64,000 nucleotides of DNA, from NCBI RefSeq assembly GCF_963678245.1, contig NZ_OY782770.1, positions 1,054,001 through 1,118,000 of the forward strand. The letters run 5' to 3'. A model generated the notes under the pieces. The model was given only the letters and a program-made list of their open reading frames with translations. It ran no database searches and had not been told where the DNA came from. The position numbers were made by a program, and so were the translations under genes. Shown piece by piece: positions 1 to 8,689 of this stretch. How positions within the stretch are numbered: position 1 is the first letter of the stretch; the number at the start of each line of letters is the position of its first letter. The stretch is from an uncultured Sunxiuqinia sp. Its GTDB lineage: Bacteria > Bacteroidota > Bacteroidia > Bacteroidales > Prolixibacteraceae.

Positions 1-1
1 T

Positions 2-457
2 GATCTGAGTCCATTAGGAATGATGCGATGTAAACTTGCTGCCAACCGATATAAAAAAGGACTAGCTCCATTTATCATTTTATCAGGAGGTTACGTTCAT
101 CCATTTCAAACACCATTTTGCGAAGCCATGGAAATGAAAAAAGAACTGATAAACCGTTATAACATTCCAGAATCAGCCCTAATTATTGAACCACACGCAC
201 GGCATACCACAACCAATTTAAGAAATGCCGCACGCTTGATCTTCAAATACGGAATACCAAGCGATAAGAAAGCGCTTTGTACAACAACCATTGATCAAAG
301 CAATTATATAACTGACATGAATTTTGATCAGCGATGCTTGAGAGTATTGGGTTACATGCCTTATCGCCTAGGTGATCGTTTAAACCGAAATGACATTGAA
401 TTTTACCCGTTAAATAAGTCCCTGTTTGTCGACAATGTTGATCCCTTAGATCCTTAA
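2..457 (+). CDS. DUF218/YdcF-like protein, 5' end outside window
   Basis: The reading frame is open to the left edge, so the gene is truncated at its 5' end; the first visible ATG (position 20) is internal. The visible C-terminal part shows DUF218 hallmarks: LSPLGMMRC, then IILSGGYVHP, an EAMEMK stretch, IEPHARHTTTN and the closing DPLDP. DUF218 proteins (SanA/ElyC/YdcF group) are envelope-associated and mostly of unclear biochemical role. No partner gene is visible, because the next plus-strand sequence is a pseudogene. The family call is confident; the function is not known. Confidence 0.8.
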   Translation, partial: DLSPLGMMRCKLAANRYKKGLAPFIILSGGYVHPFQTPFCEAMEMKKELINRYNIPESALIIEPHARHTTTNLRNAARLIFKYGIPSDKKALCTTTIDQSNYITDMNFDQRCLRVLGYMPYRLGDRLNRNDIEFYPLNKSLFVDNVDPLDP

Positions 458-471
458 AACCATTTTAAGAT

Positions 472-998
472 ATGAAATAAATACTTCTCACTTTATTAGG
501 CGTGCTTGCGTGTCAGCGGTTCGAGCATCATTTATCAAAACTGGCACCACAAGCTTCGCCTGTAGACAAAGTCGCCATTTTTCGGGCGACCACGGACAAA
601 TGTCTTCTTCTACACCCTACCCTTTTAGTATGCTAAGCATCGAGCCGATGACAACACCTCACATTCATACCGGATACGAGTATTATGTGAAAAACTACAA
701 TGACTTTGTACATACACACATGAAACCCGCGCTAATTGGTATCTATCACAATGAAGGCAAAGGCTTTGCGACTAAAATATCTGACATCTATTTTAACGAC
801 ATTACCTGCCAACAAGCAAGCGAAACTGACATTTTTATTCAGGGATTTCCGTCAAAAAAGGTTTCTAATGTAGTTTTTAATAACCTCACCATCCATTCAG
901 CAAAAAAATACAGCCTTTCTGACACTCAAAATATTGTGATGAATGATGTAACGATTGGGGAACCAGCGACAGCTCCTTCATTTGTAAGATACAAATGA
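472..998 (+). pseudogene. Decayed secreted protein remnant (GH28/beta-helix-like tail)
   Basis: The region starts ATG-AAA-TAA and then continues in the same frame as a plausible lipoprotein signal (ILLTLLGVLAC), ending in a stop near 635. A second frame carries about 120 codons to 998. Its repeated short beta-strand pattern (ISDIYFNDIT, VSNVVFNNLTI, IVMNDVTI) resembles the C-terminal coils of GH28-type parallel beta-helix enzymes. The early stop and frame change suggest the remains of a secreted carbohydrate-active enzyme, possibly a fusion of two deleted genes. The enzyme class is a guess; the breakage is visible directly. Confidence 0.5.
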
Positions 999-1131
999 TC
1001 AAAAGATCGGTGCTGTGAATGCTCAAGGCGACAGATATCTTTTGAAAAACATAGCCTCTATCAGCGTTTTGCTTCGAGTTTTTCGATAAACTTTTCTTAC
1101 CGCGAGTTTCTTCATACCCGTTACAGGCAAC

Positions 1132-1160
1132 AAAAAAAGAGAACCAATTTCTTGATTCTC
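1132..1160 (-). terminator. Rho-independent terminator of tRNA-Met
   Basis: A 9-bp stem (1139-1147 with 1152-1160, one mismatch) has a TTTC loop. On the minus strand it is followed by a run of seven T residues (A1132-A1138 on the plus strand). It lies just downstream of the minus-strand tRNA. Confidence 0.6.
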
Positions 1161-1171
1161 CCTCTATTAAG

Positions 1172-1244
<73 letters not shown>

Positions 1245-1311
1245 ATATATTTTAAGTATTTTTAATCTCTTTGAACGTACATTTTTGACGATCTTGTCTC
1301 AAATGCGGATG

Positions 1312-1319
1312 CAAATATA
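1312..1319 (-). promoter_or_regulatory. -7 box upstream of tRNA-Met
   Basis: The minus strand reads TATATTTG, matching the Bacteroidetes -7 consensus TAnnTTTG, about 68 nt before the tRNA 5' end. No clear TTTG -33 box was found, so this is moderate support only. Confidence 0.45.
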
Positions 1320-1455
1320 ATGGATGTTTTTAGAAAAAAAAAATATTTGTGATTTATTCTGAAATATCTTCACCTCGTTAAAAAGTCTTAATTTCAGAGC
1401 TTCGAAATAGGCAATCATCGAATTGTTGCTAATTTTGTTGCTGCAAAATCGGAGA

Positions 1456-2319
1456 ATGGCAAAAAAGGAAAAAAAGAAAAAGCTAATTGAAAAGCTCAAA
1501 AACCGTTACAGGTTAATCATTTATAACGATTCAACCTACCAAACGGCATGGAGTATTAAGTTAACACGACTCAAGGTTTTTACCTTTTTCGGAATTGGCG
1601 GATTACTTCTCGTTCTTTTCACCATCCTAATGATTGCCTATACACCAATCCGCGAATTCATTCCCGGCTATCCCTCATCCAAAGTTCGGCAATTAATTGT
1701 GCACAATGCGGTTTTGGTCGACTCACTGGAAGAACAATTGCATATAAGGGACAACTACTTCGATAAAATACGAATTCTAATTGAAGGAGATGTTCCACAG
1801 GATCCTGATTTTGTTGCTGATACAGCCATCCCAAAAAATAATTTGGAAATCAATTACTATAACCACGATTCGGTTTTCAAACAAAAAATACTGGAAGAGC
1901 AACTCAACCTGTCCATTCAAAAAGAAAACCCCCAAAGCAGAAACATTGCCAACATCCATTTTTTTGTCCCATTGAAAGGAATGATCACCAATAAGTTCAA
2001 CGTTCAATCCAATCATCGGGCTGTTGATGTTGTTGGATTACCAAATTCGAGGATCTCAGCTGTGCTGGATGGCACGGTGATCTTTGCAGGATGGACAGCC
2101 GAAACCGGTTATGTCATCTATCTGCAACACGAAAGCGACTTAGTTTCGGTCTACAAACACAATGCAGAGTTGTTGAAAGATGTCGGAGATAAGGTAAAAG
2201 CGGGGGAAGCAATTGCGATTATGGGAAATACCGGAGAGTTGACCACCGGCCCACACCTTCATTTTGAGCTCTGGAATCGTGGTATCGCTATCGACCCTGA
2301 AAAATACATTGACTTTTAA
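1456..2319 (+). CDS. M23 family metallopeptidase, membrane-anchored
   Basis: A 287-aa protein with a lysine-rich cytoplasmic N-terminus, one transmembrane helix at about residues 40-63, a helical linker, and a C-terminal LytM/M23 domain from about residue 175. Zinc and catalytic motifs look complete: H and D in NHRAVDV, YKHNAEL, and GPHLHFE. The family hydrolyses peptidoglycan cross-bridge peptides in the periplasm. I start at 1456 because an upstream in-frame ATG at 1423 would add only a hydrophobic 11-residue leader, whereas 1456 gives the usual MAKK-rich start. It sits 8 nt before dxr and is probably cotranscribed with it. Confidence 0.87.
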   Translation: MAKKEKKKKLIEKLKNRYRLIIYNDSTYQTAWSIKLTRLKVFTFFGIGGLLLVLFTILMIAYTPIREFIPGYPSSKVRQLIVHNAVLVDSLEEQLHIRDNYFDKIRILIEGDVPQDPDFVADTAIPKNNLEINYYNHDSVFKQKILEEQLNLSIQKENPQSRNIANIHFFVPLKGMITNKFNVQSNHRAVDVVGLPNSRISAVLDGTVIFAGWTAETGYVIYLQHESDLVSVYKHNAELLKDVGDKVKAGEAIAIMGNTGELTTGPHLHFELWNRGIAIDPEKYIDF

Positions 2320-2327
2320 ACTTAGCC

Positions 2328-3500
2328 ATGAAAAAACGTATTGCTATTTTAGGATCAACCGGATCAATTGGAACGCAAACATTGGAAGTAATTGCCCAAA
2401 ACCCCGATCAATTTGAAGTGGAAGTTTTAACAGCCCATAATAATATTGATCTGCTGGTTGAACAAGCGAAAAAATATCAACCCAACATGGTCGTGACGGC
2501 CAATCATTGCCGCTACGAACAGCTTGCCGAAGCATTGAAAAATGAGCCAATTAAAATATTTGCCGGTAAGGAAGCTCTGGAACAGGTGGTTCAGTTGGAC
2601 ACAATAGATATGGTGGTGACAGCGATGGTTGGCTATTCCGGATTAATTCCAACTTTAAAAGCAATTGAAGCAGGTAAACACATCGCACTGGCTAACAAAG
2701 AGACACTAGTGGTAGCCGGCGAAATTATTACTCGTGAGGCCCTGAAAAATAAAGTCAGTATTTATCCGGTTGATTCCGAACATTCAGCCATCTTTCAGTG
2801 TTTGGCAGGGGAACACATGAATGAGATTGAAAAAATTTATTTGACCGCTTCCGGAGGTCCATTTCTAAATTACACCCAGGAACAGCTTGAAAAAGCCACA
2901 AAGGCCGATGCATTAAAACATCCAAACTGGGACATGGGCGCTAAAATTACAATAGATTCGGCCAGTATGATGAACAAGGGATTTGAGGTAATTGAGGCCA
3001 AATGGTTATTCGATTTAAGACCGGATCAGGTTGATGTAATCGTTCATCCGCAAAGCATTATTCATTCTCTAGTTCAATTTCGTGATGGTTCAATGAAAGC
3101 CCAAATGGGACTTCCGGACATGAAATTGCCCATTCAATATGCCATGAGTTTCCCCAAACGACTACCATCAAATTTCGAGCGATTTAACTTCCTCGATTAC
3201 CCAAAACTGACTTTTGAACAGCCGAATACAAAAAAATTTCGTAACCTTGCACTCGCATTTGAAGCCTTGAAAGCAGGAGGCAATTTGCCATGTATTTTGA
3301 ATGCTGCCAATGAAATTGTGGTGCAAGCCTTTTTAAAAGAAAAAATACGCTTTGTTGATATGCCTGATTTGATTGAAGAAAGCATGCAAAAAGTAAGTGC
3401 CATAAAGAATCCGGTTTTAGAAGATTATATTCAAACTGATAAAGAAACACGATTGTTAACGACTTCGATCATTAAACAACGAAGTAAATTAAAGCTATAA
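2328..3500 (+). CDS. dxr: 1-deoxy-D-xylulose-5-phosphate reductoisomerase
   Basis: A 390-aa protein of normal family length. It begins with the NADPH-binding motif GSTGSIG (residues 9-15) and carries the Dxr signatures LANKETLV, PVDSEHSA and HPQSIIHSLV. Dxr converts DXP to MEP in the non-mevalonate isoprenoid pathway in the cytoplasm, supplying precursors for undecaprenyl lipid carriers and quinones. It follows the M23 gene by 8 nt and precedes rseP by 7 nt, a tight operon. Confidence 0.97.
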   Translation: MKKRIAILGSTGSIGTQTLEVIAQNPDQFEVEVLTAHNNIDLLVEQAKKYQPNMVVTANHCRYEQLAEALKNEPIKIFAGKEALEQVVQLDTIDMVVTAMVGYSGLIPTLKAIEAGKHIALANKETLVVAGEIITREALKNKVSIYPVDSEHSAIFQCLAGEHMNEIEKIYLTASGGPFLNYTQEQLEKATKADALKHPNWDMGAKITIDSASMMNKGFEVIEAKWLFDLRPDQVDVIVHPQSIIHSLVQFRDGSMKAQMGLPDMKLPIQYAMSFPKRLPSNFERFNFLDYPKLTFEQPNTKKFRNLALAFEALKAGGNLPCILNAANEIVVQAFLKEKIRFVDMPDLIEESMQKVSAIKNPVLEDYIQTDKETRLLTTSIIKQRSKLKL

Positions 3501-3507
3501 AAGAAGA

Positions 3508-4851
3508 ATGGAACAAGTATTTATAAAAGCGGCACAATTGATTTTAAGTTTATCCATTTTGGTGGTATTACACGAATTTGGACACTTTGCTTTTGCCCGT
3601 CTGTTTAAAACCCGGGTCGAGAAATTCTACCTGTTTTTTGATCCTTGGTTTGCCTTGTTTAAAACAAAACGCGGCGAAACCGAATATGGAGTTGGCTGGC
3701 TGCCACTGGGCGGTTATGTGAAAATTTCCGGGATGATTGATGAGTCGATGGATAAAGAAGCCATGCAACTGCCACCTCAACCGCATGAATTTCGATCAAA
3801 AAAACCATATCAGCGTCTACTTATTATGCTTGGTGGGGTGATGATGAATTTTATTTTTGCTTTCGTGATATACATTGGAGTACTTTATGCTTGGGGAGAA
3901 CAGTTTTTACCCACTGAAAATGTCACCCACGGAATCACGGTATCCGAAACCGGGCATGAAATCGGACTTGAAGATGGAGATCAAATTTTATCGGTTGACG
4001 GTAATTACATCGACAATTTTAATAAAATCATACCGACTGTTATTCTTGATAATGCAAAGACCATCCAGGTTTTAAGAGATGGGAAGCAAGTTGAAGTTGA
4101 GGTTACTGATGATGATTTAGCAACACTTATAAAAAGCAGCCGAGTAATTAGCCCCAGAGGATTTTTTCATGTAAAAGTAGCCGAAGTTGAAAAGGGTTTT
4201 CCAGCGGAGGCTGCCGGGCTGCAAAAAAATGATGTGTTTGAAGGAATCGACGGAAAAGAATTTACCTACTACGACGAATTTTTAAACTACATCAAAGCGC
4301 ATAAAAACGAAAAGATTGTGCTTGAAGTTAATCGGGATGGAAAATCACTAACAATCCCTGTAACTGTTCCTGAAGACGGGATTACCGGATTTCAGGCAAA
4401 ACCACAAGAAGAAGCGTTTAGTTACCTTCAATTTGAAACCATTAAATATGGCTTTTTGGAGTCTATTCCAGCTGGTTTCACCCGTGGAGTAGACACAGTA
4501 AAAGATTACCTGAAGCAATTCAAACTCATATTTTCTCCAAAAACAAAGGCCTACGAATCTCTCGGTGGGTTTATTGCCATTGGAAATATCTTCCCCGGAG
4601 CATGGGATTGGTATTCATTCTGGAACATGACCGCCTTTCTGTCAATTATTCTGGCAATTATGAACCTACTTCCGATTCCGGCATTAGACGGAGGACATGT
4701 CACCTTCCTGCTTTACGAAATTGTTTCGGGACGCAAACCTGGTGAAAAGTTCATGGAATACGCGCAGATTACCGGCATGGTCATTTTACTTAGCCTGGTA
4801 CTCTTTGCCAACGGCAATGATATCTTCAAGCTAATTAATCAGTATTTTTAA
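3508..4851 (+). CDS. rseP: RIP zinc metalloprotease RseP
   Basis: A 447-aa multi-pass membrane protease of the site-2 family. The zinc motif HEFGH is at residues 22-26 in the first transmembrane helix. Two PDZ-like segments lie at about residues 135-200 and 215-290. The third zinc ligand lies in the late motif LLPIPALDGGH. The family cleaves anti-sigma factors or leftover signal peptides within the membrane. It is directly downstream of dxr, a pairing common in bacteria. No anti-sigma gene is visible nearby, so the substrate is unknown. Confidence 0.95.
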   Translation: MEQVFIKAAQLILSLSILVVLHEFGHFAFARLFKTRVEKFYLFFDPWFALFKTKRGETEYGVGWLPLGGYVKISGMIDESMDKEAMQLPPQPHEFRSKKPYQRLLIMLGGVMMNFIFAFVIYIGVLYAWGEQFLPTENVTHGITVSETGHEIGLEDGDQILSVDGNYIDNFNKIIPTVILDNAKTIQVLRDGKQVEVEVTDDDLATLIKSSRVISPRGFFHVKVAEVEKGFPAEAAGLQKNDVFEGIDGKEFTYYDEFLNYIKAHKNEKIVLEVNRDGKSLTIPVTVPEDGITGFQAKPQEEAFSYLQFETIKYGFLESIPAGFTRGVDTVKDYLKQFKLIFSPKTKAYESLGGFIAIGNIFPGAWDWYSFWNMTAFLSIILAIMNLLPIPALDGGHVTFLLYEIVSGRKPGEKFMEYAQITGMVILLSLVLFANGNDIFKLINQYF

Positions 4852-4882
4852 ATAAGGAATTAAGAAGCGATTGTTTTTTTTC

Positions 4883-4890
4883 TATTTTTG
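4883..4890 (+). promoter_or_regulatory. -7 box upstream of tatA
   Basis: TATTTTTG matches TAnnTTTG and lies 25 nt before the tatA start. It suggests tatA has its own promoter inside the rseP-tatA gap. Confidence 0.45.
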
Positions 4891-4914
4891 CAGAAACCAT
4901 TTAAACGTTAAACT

Positions 4915-5130
4915 ATGTATTTATCAATTATCTGCGGCATGTTTGGCCCTCAAGAAATAATCATCATATTAGTCATTGTATTACTTCTATTTGGCGGCCG
5001 CAAAATTCCGGAACTAATGAAAGGACTGGGAAAAGGGATGAAGGAATTTAAGAATGCCACCAAGGAAGACGAAGAGCAGCCAGAAACAAAAAAAGATTCT
5101 GAAAAAAATAAAGAACAAGATTTTGACTGA
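4915..5130 (+). CDS. tatA: Twin-arginine translocase subunit TatA/TatE
   Basis: A 71-aa protein with the TatA layout: a short N-terminal transmembrane helix (about residues 10-28), the FGGRKIPEL hinge, an amphipathic helix ([11 protein letters not shown]) and a charged acidic/lysine-rich tail. TatA oligomers form the pore that exports folded proteins carrying twin-arginine signals. tatC is not in the window. A strong terminator follows immediately. Confidence 0.92.
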   Translation: MYLSIICGMFGPQEIIIILVIVLLLFGGRKIPELMKGLGKGMKEFKNATKEDEEQPETKKDSEKNKEQDFD

Positions 5131-5134
5131 AGTG

Positions 5135-5165
5135 AAATCCCGTTTATATGACGGGATTTTTTTAT
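5135..5165 (+). terminator. Terminator after tatA
   Basis: A perfect 9-bp stem (5135-5143 with 5151-5159) with a 7-nt loop and a following T run, 4 nt after the tatA stop codon. Confidence 0.85.
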
Positions 5166-5212
5166 GGTAAGATTTTTGTAGATTTAGCTGCAAAACTCAG
5201 ATTCTGATAACT

Positions 5213-6250
5213 ATGAAACGAATATTCTCCTCCACTTTTTTGCTGGTCGTAATGGCTGCATTGCTATTTACTTCGTGTGACGACCAAACCAATATGCGTA
5301 AAAAAATTACCGGAAAAGCCGGCGAATTAGTCGTGGTAGTGCCTGATGCAACCTGGGAAGGTGCAACCGGAAAACGATTCCGGGAAATAATGGCGCAACC
5401 CCAGCTTGCCTTACCACAAGATGAGCCAATTTTTGACCTGATTCAGGTTCCACCAAATGCATTTGGCGAAATTTTTAAAACAACCAGAAATATCATCCGT
5501 GTCAAAATATCGACGACAGTTGATTCTTCACAAGTACGGTTCAGAAAAGACATATGGGCCTGGCCGCAATCTGTCGTGGATATTAATGCGCGATCAACCG
5601 AAGATTTCAATCAACTGCTCGAGCGACATTCGGATCGGATTATTGCATTTATGCTAAAAGCGGAGCGCAACCGCCTACAAATGAACTACCGAAACTATAG
5701 CGACAAGGCTGTAAAGAACACGATCAAGGAGAAATTTAACATCGACATAACGATTCCTCCGGGCTTTAAAGTGACGCTTCAAAGAGAAAATTTTGCTTGG
5801 GTTCGCTATGAAACACCAGAGATCAGTCAAGGAATTATCATTTACACCTATCCATACAAGTCAGACAGTACATTTACAAAAGATTTCTTACTAAACAAAA
5901 GAGACTCAATACTCAAGGCACATGTTGAAGGTCCGGCATCGGGGAGTTACATGACAACCGAGCATCGGATACCTCCGGTGTTTAATGTGTTGGAACATAA
6001 TGGCAACTACGCTGCAGAGATGCGCGGATTATGGCGTGTTGAAGGTGATTTCATGGGAGGGCCTTACGTCAACTTATCAGTATTAGACGCCGCCAATAAC
6101 CGCATTATTGCCCTTGACGGTTATGTTTATGCTCCACGTTTCGACAAACGCAACTACTTGCGTCAGGTGGAAGCCATGATTTATTCGTTGAAGCTACCCG
6201 ACCAGAAAAAGAATGATAAAATTAAAAGCCAAATAGACATGGGAAATTAA
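5213..6250 (+). CDS. DUF4837 family lipoprotein
   Basis: A 345-aa protein with a lipoprotein signal (lipobox LLFTSC, Cys22), predicted to be anchored in the envelope. The remainder resembles the DUF4837 family found in Bacteroidota: a conserved early GKAGELVVVV strand, repeated W/F-rich beta segments and PYVNLSVLD near the end. No catalytic motif or known role is recognised. It is flanked by terminators, so it is probably monocistronic. Confidence 0.8.
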   Translation: MKRIFSSTFLLVVMAALLFTSCDDQTNMRKKITGKAGELVVVVPDATWEGATGKRFREIMAQPQLALPQDEPIFDLIQVPPNAFGEIFKTTRNIIRVKISTTVDSSQVRFRKDIWAWPQSVVDINARSTEDFNQLLERHSDRIIAFMLKAERNRLQMNYRNYSDKAVKNTIKEKFNIDITIPPGFKVTLQRENFAWVRYETPEISQGIIIYTYPYKSDSTFTKDFLLNKRDSILKAHVEGPASGSYMTTEHRIPPVFNVLEHNGNYAAEMRGLWRVEGDFMGGPYVNLSVLDAANNRIIALDGYVYAPRFDKRNYLRQVEAMIYSLKLPDQKKNDKIKSQIDMGN

Positions 6251-6262
6251 CACCCAAAATAA

Positions 6263-6306
6263 AAAAAGAAAGGGCATAGTGTGATCACACTATGCCCTTT
6301 CTTTTT
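6263..6306. terminator. Perfect 44-bp palindrome, bidirectional terminator
   Basis: A fully symmetric inverted repeat centred on GATC (centre between 6284 and 6285). The outer ends are A5 and T5, so both strands read as a GC-containing stem with a T tail. It starts 13 nt after the DUF4837 stop. Confidence 0.85.
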
Positions 6307-6752
6307 GCTGTAATATTGTAATTGATTATTGCAACGCAACTTAATTTGAAAGCGCTAACTGCTCTTTTCATGTAACCGGACCAGATCCCGAATTCACGTT
6401 CATTTCGCCCTCTGATAGTGTTATCACATAAGATGTTTCATGTTGAGTTTCCCAAAATTTACTTCAACCAACTTTTGGTATTTACTACTTTTTCATACCA
6501 CAGCATTGACCTTCTTCGCAATAACCCAGTTCGGTTTTGCCATTTTATCACCGAACTCCCATGTACCACCGATCATGAATAAAACAAGTCAGTTTAAAAC
6601 TTACAATCAAGAGAACATCTGTTACACCTTTTGATTTTGTACAAAAAACAATAGTTACTCACTCAAGTCATCTTTCAGTTGAAAATATTTTATTTTTGAT
6701 CACTGAAACAAGAATTGTATTTTTAATTTGAAGCGTAAACGAATTAATTAGC
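6307..6752. other. Gene-poor gap before aguA
   Basis: No convincing gene. On the minus strand, 6493-6576 reads 27 residues with protein-like composition (begins MIGGTWEFGDK, ends KKVNAVV). It may be the tail of a lost gene but is too short to assign. A plus-strand 64-codon frame at 6440 is Phe/Thr/Asn-rich and looks accidental. A -7-like TATTTTTG at 6691-6698 may drive aguA. Confidence 0.4.
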
Positions 6753-7781
6753 ATGACCGAAATATCATCTTATTTCCCGGCTGAATGGGAGACACAAAGT
6801 GGCGTCCAACTGACCTGGCCCGACACCGCAACCGACTGGAAACGAACACTCATAGAAGTACTTTCCGTTTACGAGCAAATCGCAAAAGAAATTCTAAAGC
6901 ACGAAAAGCTCTTGATTGTTTGTCGTGATAAAAATTCGCTTCCCGACTTTCTTCAAAATAACAATGAGCAGCTAACTATTCAAGAGATGCCCATCAACGA
7001 CACCTGGGCCAGAGATCACGGTGCAATTACAATTATTGAAAATGGGCAACCAGCATTACTCAACTTCCGCTTTAATGGCTGGGGAATGAAATTTCCGGCA
7101 AACCACGACAACCAAATTACGTCAACTCTTTACCAACAAAAAGCCTTTCGGGAAGGAGTTCGGTTGCATGACCTTTCGTATTTCACCTTCGAGGGCGGAG
7201 CAATTGAAAGCAACGGCACCGGCTGTGCACTAACAACCAGCGAATGCCTGCTATCAAAAAACCGCAACGAACATTTAAGTCAAACAGCTATTGAATTTCT
7301 GCTGAAAAAAACCATGTATATTGAAAAAGTGCTTTGGTTACATCACGGTTTTTTAGCCGGAGATGACACTGATAGCCATATTGATACGCTGGCACGTTTT
7401 TGCAATAAAAACACAATTGCCTATGTAAAATGCACCAATACGCAGGACCTTCATTATGACGCACTCCAAAAAATGGAAGTAGAACTAAAGCAAATGACCG
7501 ATCAAAATGGTCAGCCATTTCAGCTCGTTCCACTACCCTTTCCCGATCCAATATACGATAACGATGGAGAGCAACTACCCGCAACTTATGCAAATTTTCT
7601 GATACTGAACAAGGCCGTACTGCTTCCTGTTTATGAAATAAAACAGGATTTTGAGGCTATCGAAATCACAAAAAAGCTGTTTCCGGAACATGAAATTGTG
7701 CCGATAAACAGCCGTCCGTTGATTAAACAGCATGGATCAATCCATTGCATCAGTATGCAATTTCCAATTGGAGTATTATAA
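6753..7781 (+). CDS. aguA: Agmatine deiminase
   Basis: A 342-aa protein of the agmatine deiminase/PAD_porph family. Visible motifs are NDTWARDHGA, FEGGAIESNG, the HGFLAGDDTDSHID segment and the terminal nucleophile motif HGSIHC. The reaction is agmatine to N-carbamoylputrescine plus ammonia. The next gene encodes the enzyme for the following step, starting 14 nt downstream, which supports agmatine rather than peptidyl-arginine as substrate. All catalytic residues appear present. Confidence 0.93.
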   Translation: MTEISSYFPAEWETQSGVQLTWPDTATDWKRTLIEVLSVYEQIAKEILKHEKLLIVCRDKNSLPDFLQNNNEQLTIQEMPINDTWARDHGAITIIENGQPALLNFRFNGWGMKFPANHDNQITSTLYQQKAFREGVRLHDLSYFTFEGGAIESNGTGCALTTSECLLSKNRNEHLSQTAIEFLLKKTMYIEKVLWLHHGFLAGDDTDSHIDTLARFCNKNTIAYVKCTNTQDLHYDALQKMEVELKQMTDQNGQPFQLVPLPFPDPIYDNDGEQLPATYANFLILNKAVLLPVYEIKQDFEAIEITKKLFPEHEIVPINSRPLIKQHGSIHCISMQFPIGVL

Positions 7782-7795
7782 TTACAAAGAAACAA

Positions 7796-8689
7796 ATGAC
7801 AGCAAATAAAATTAAAGTTGGACTAATACAACAAAGCAATATCGGAGATATCGATCAGAACAAAGCAAAACTGGCGGTAAACATTGCCGACTGTGCTAAA
7901 AAAGGAGCAGGACTTGTGGTGCTTCAAGAGCTCCACAACAGCCCTTATTTTTGCCAAACTGAAGATGTCAATTCATTCGATCTCGCTGAAACAATTCCCG
8001 GCCCATCAACTCAATATTATTCTGAATTAGCAAAAAAACACGAGCTGGTGCTGGTCACTTCCCTATTCGAAAAGAGAGCCGCCGGCATCTATCACAATAC
8101 AGCGGTTGTATTTGAAAAAGATGGAAACATCGCCGGCAAATACCGTAAAATGCATATCCCGGATGATCCGGGCTTTTATGAAAAATTCTACTTCACACCC
8201 GGTGACTTAGGCTTTCATCCCATTGAAACGTCTATTGGTAAACTAGGCGTATTGGTATGCTGGGATCAATGGTATCCCGAGGCTGCCCGCTTAATGGCTA
8301 TGGCTGGCGCCGAGATGCTCATTTATCCCACTGCAATTGGATGGGATCCGCGTGATGACGAGCAAGAAAAAGATCGCCAACGTAATTCCTGGATTACCAT
8401 TCAACGTTCGCACGCAGTGGCCAATGGTGTTCCGGTAATCAGCGTCAATCGCGTTGGACACGAACCCGATCCATCCCAACAATCAAAGGGAATTCAATTT
8501 TGGGGAAACAGTTTTGTAGCCGGACCGCAGGGTGAACTTTTACAACAAGCACCTTCTGATACTGAACAAAATTTGCTGGTTGAAATAGACTTAACCCGAT
8601 CCGAAGAAGTACGACGCATCTGGCCGTTTTTCCGTGATCGCAGAATTAGCAGCTATACCGATATTACCAAACGTTTTTTACTCGACTAA
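7796..8689 (+). CDS. aguB: N-carbamoylputrescine amidase
   Basis: A 297-aa nitrilase-superfamily enzyme with the Glu-Lys-Cys triad visible in LQELHNSPYF, GKYRKMHIPDD and LVCWDQWYPEAARL. It hydrolyses N-carbamoylputrescine to putrescine, CO2 and ammonia, completing polyamine synthesis from agmatine with aguA. The start at 7796 gives the family N-terminus (KIKVGLIQQ); a longer frame from 7745 would overlap aguA. Its last four bases overlap the convergent mrcA gene. Confidence 0.94.
   Translation: MTANKIKVGLIQQSNIGDIDQNKAKLAVNIADCAKKGAGLVVLQELHNSPYFCQTEDVNSFDLAETIPGPSTQYYSELAKKHELVLVTSLFEKRAAGIYHNTAVVFEKDGNIAGKYRKMHIPDDPGFYEKFYFTPGDLGFHPIETSIGKLGVLVCWDQWYPEAARLMAMAGAEMLIYPTAIGWDPRDDEQEKDRQRNSWITIQRSHAVANGVPVISVNRVGHEPDPSQQSKGIQFWGNSFVAGPQGELLQQAPSDTEQNLLVEIDLTRSEEVRRIWPFFRDRRISSYTDITKRFLLD

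Noticed and set aside
6440-6634. A 64-codon plus-strand open frame in the gap before aguA
   Set aside because: Its composition is atypical (Phe/Thr/Asn-rich), there is no homology signature, and the start context is poor.
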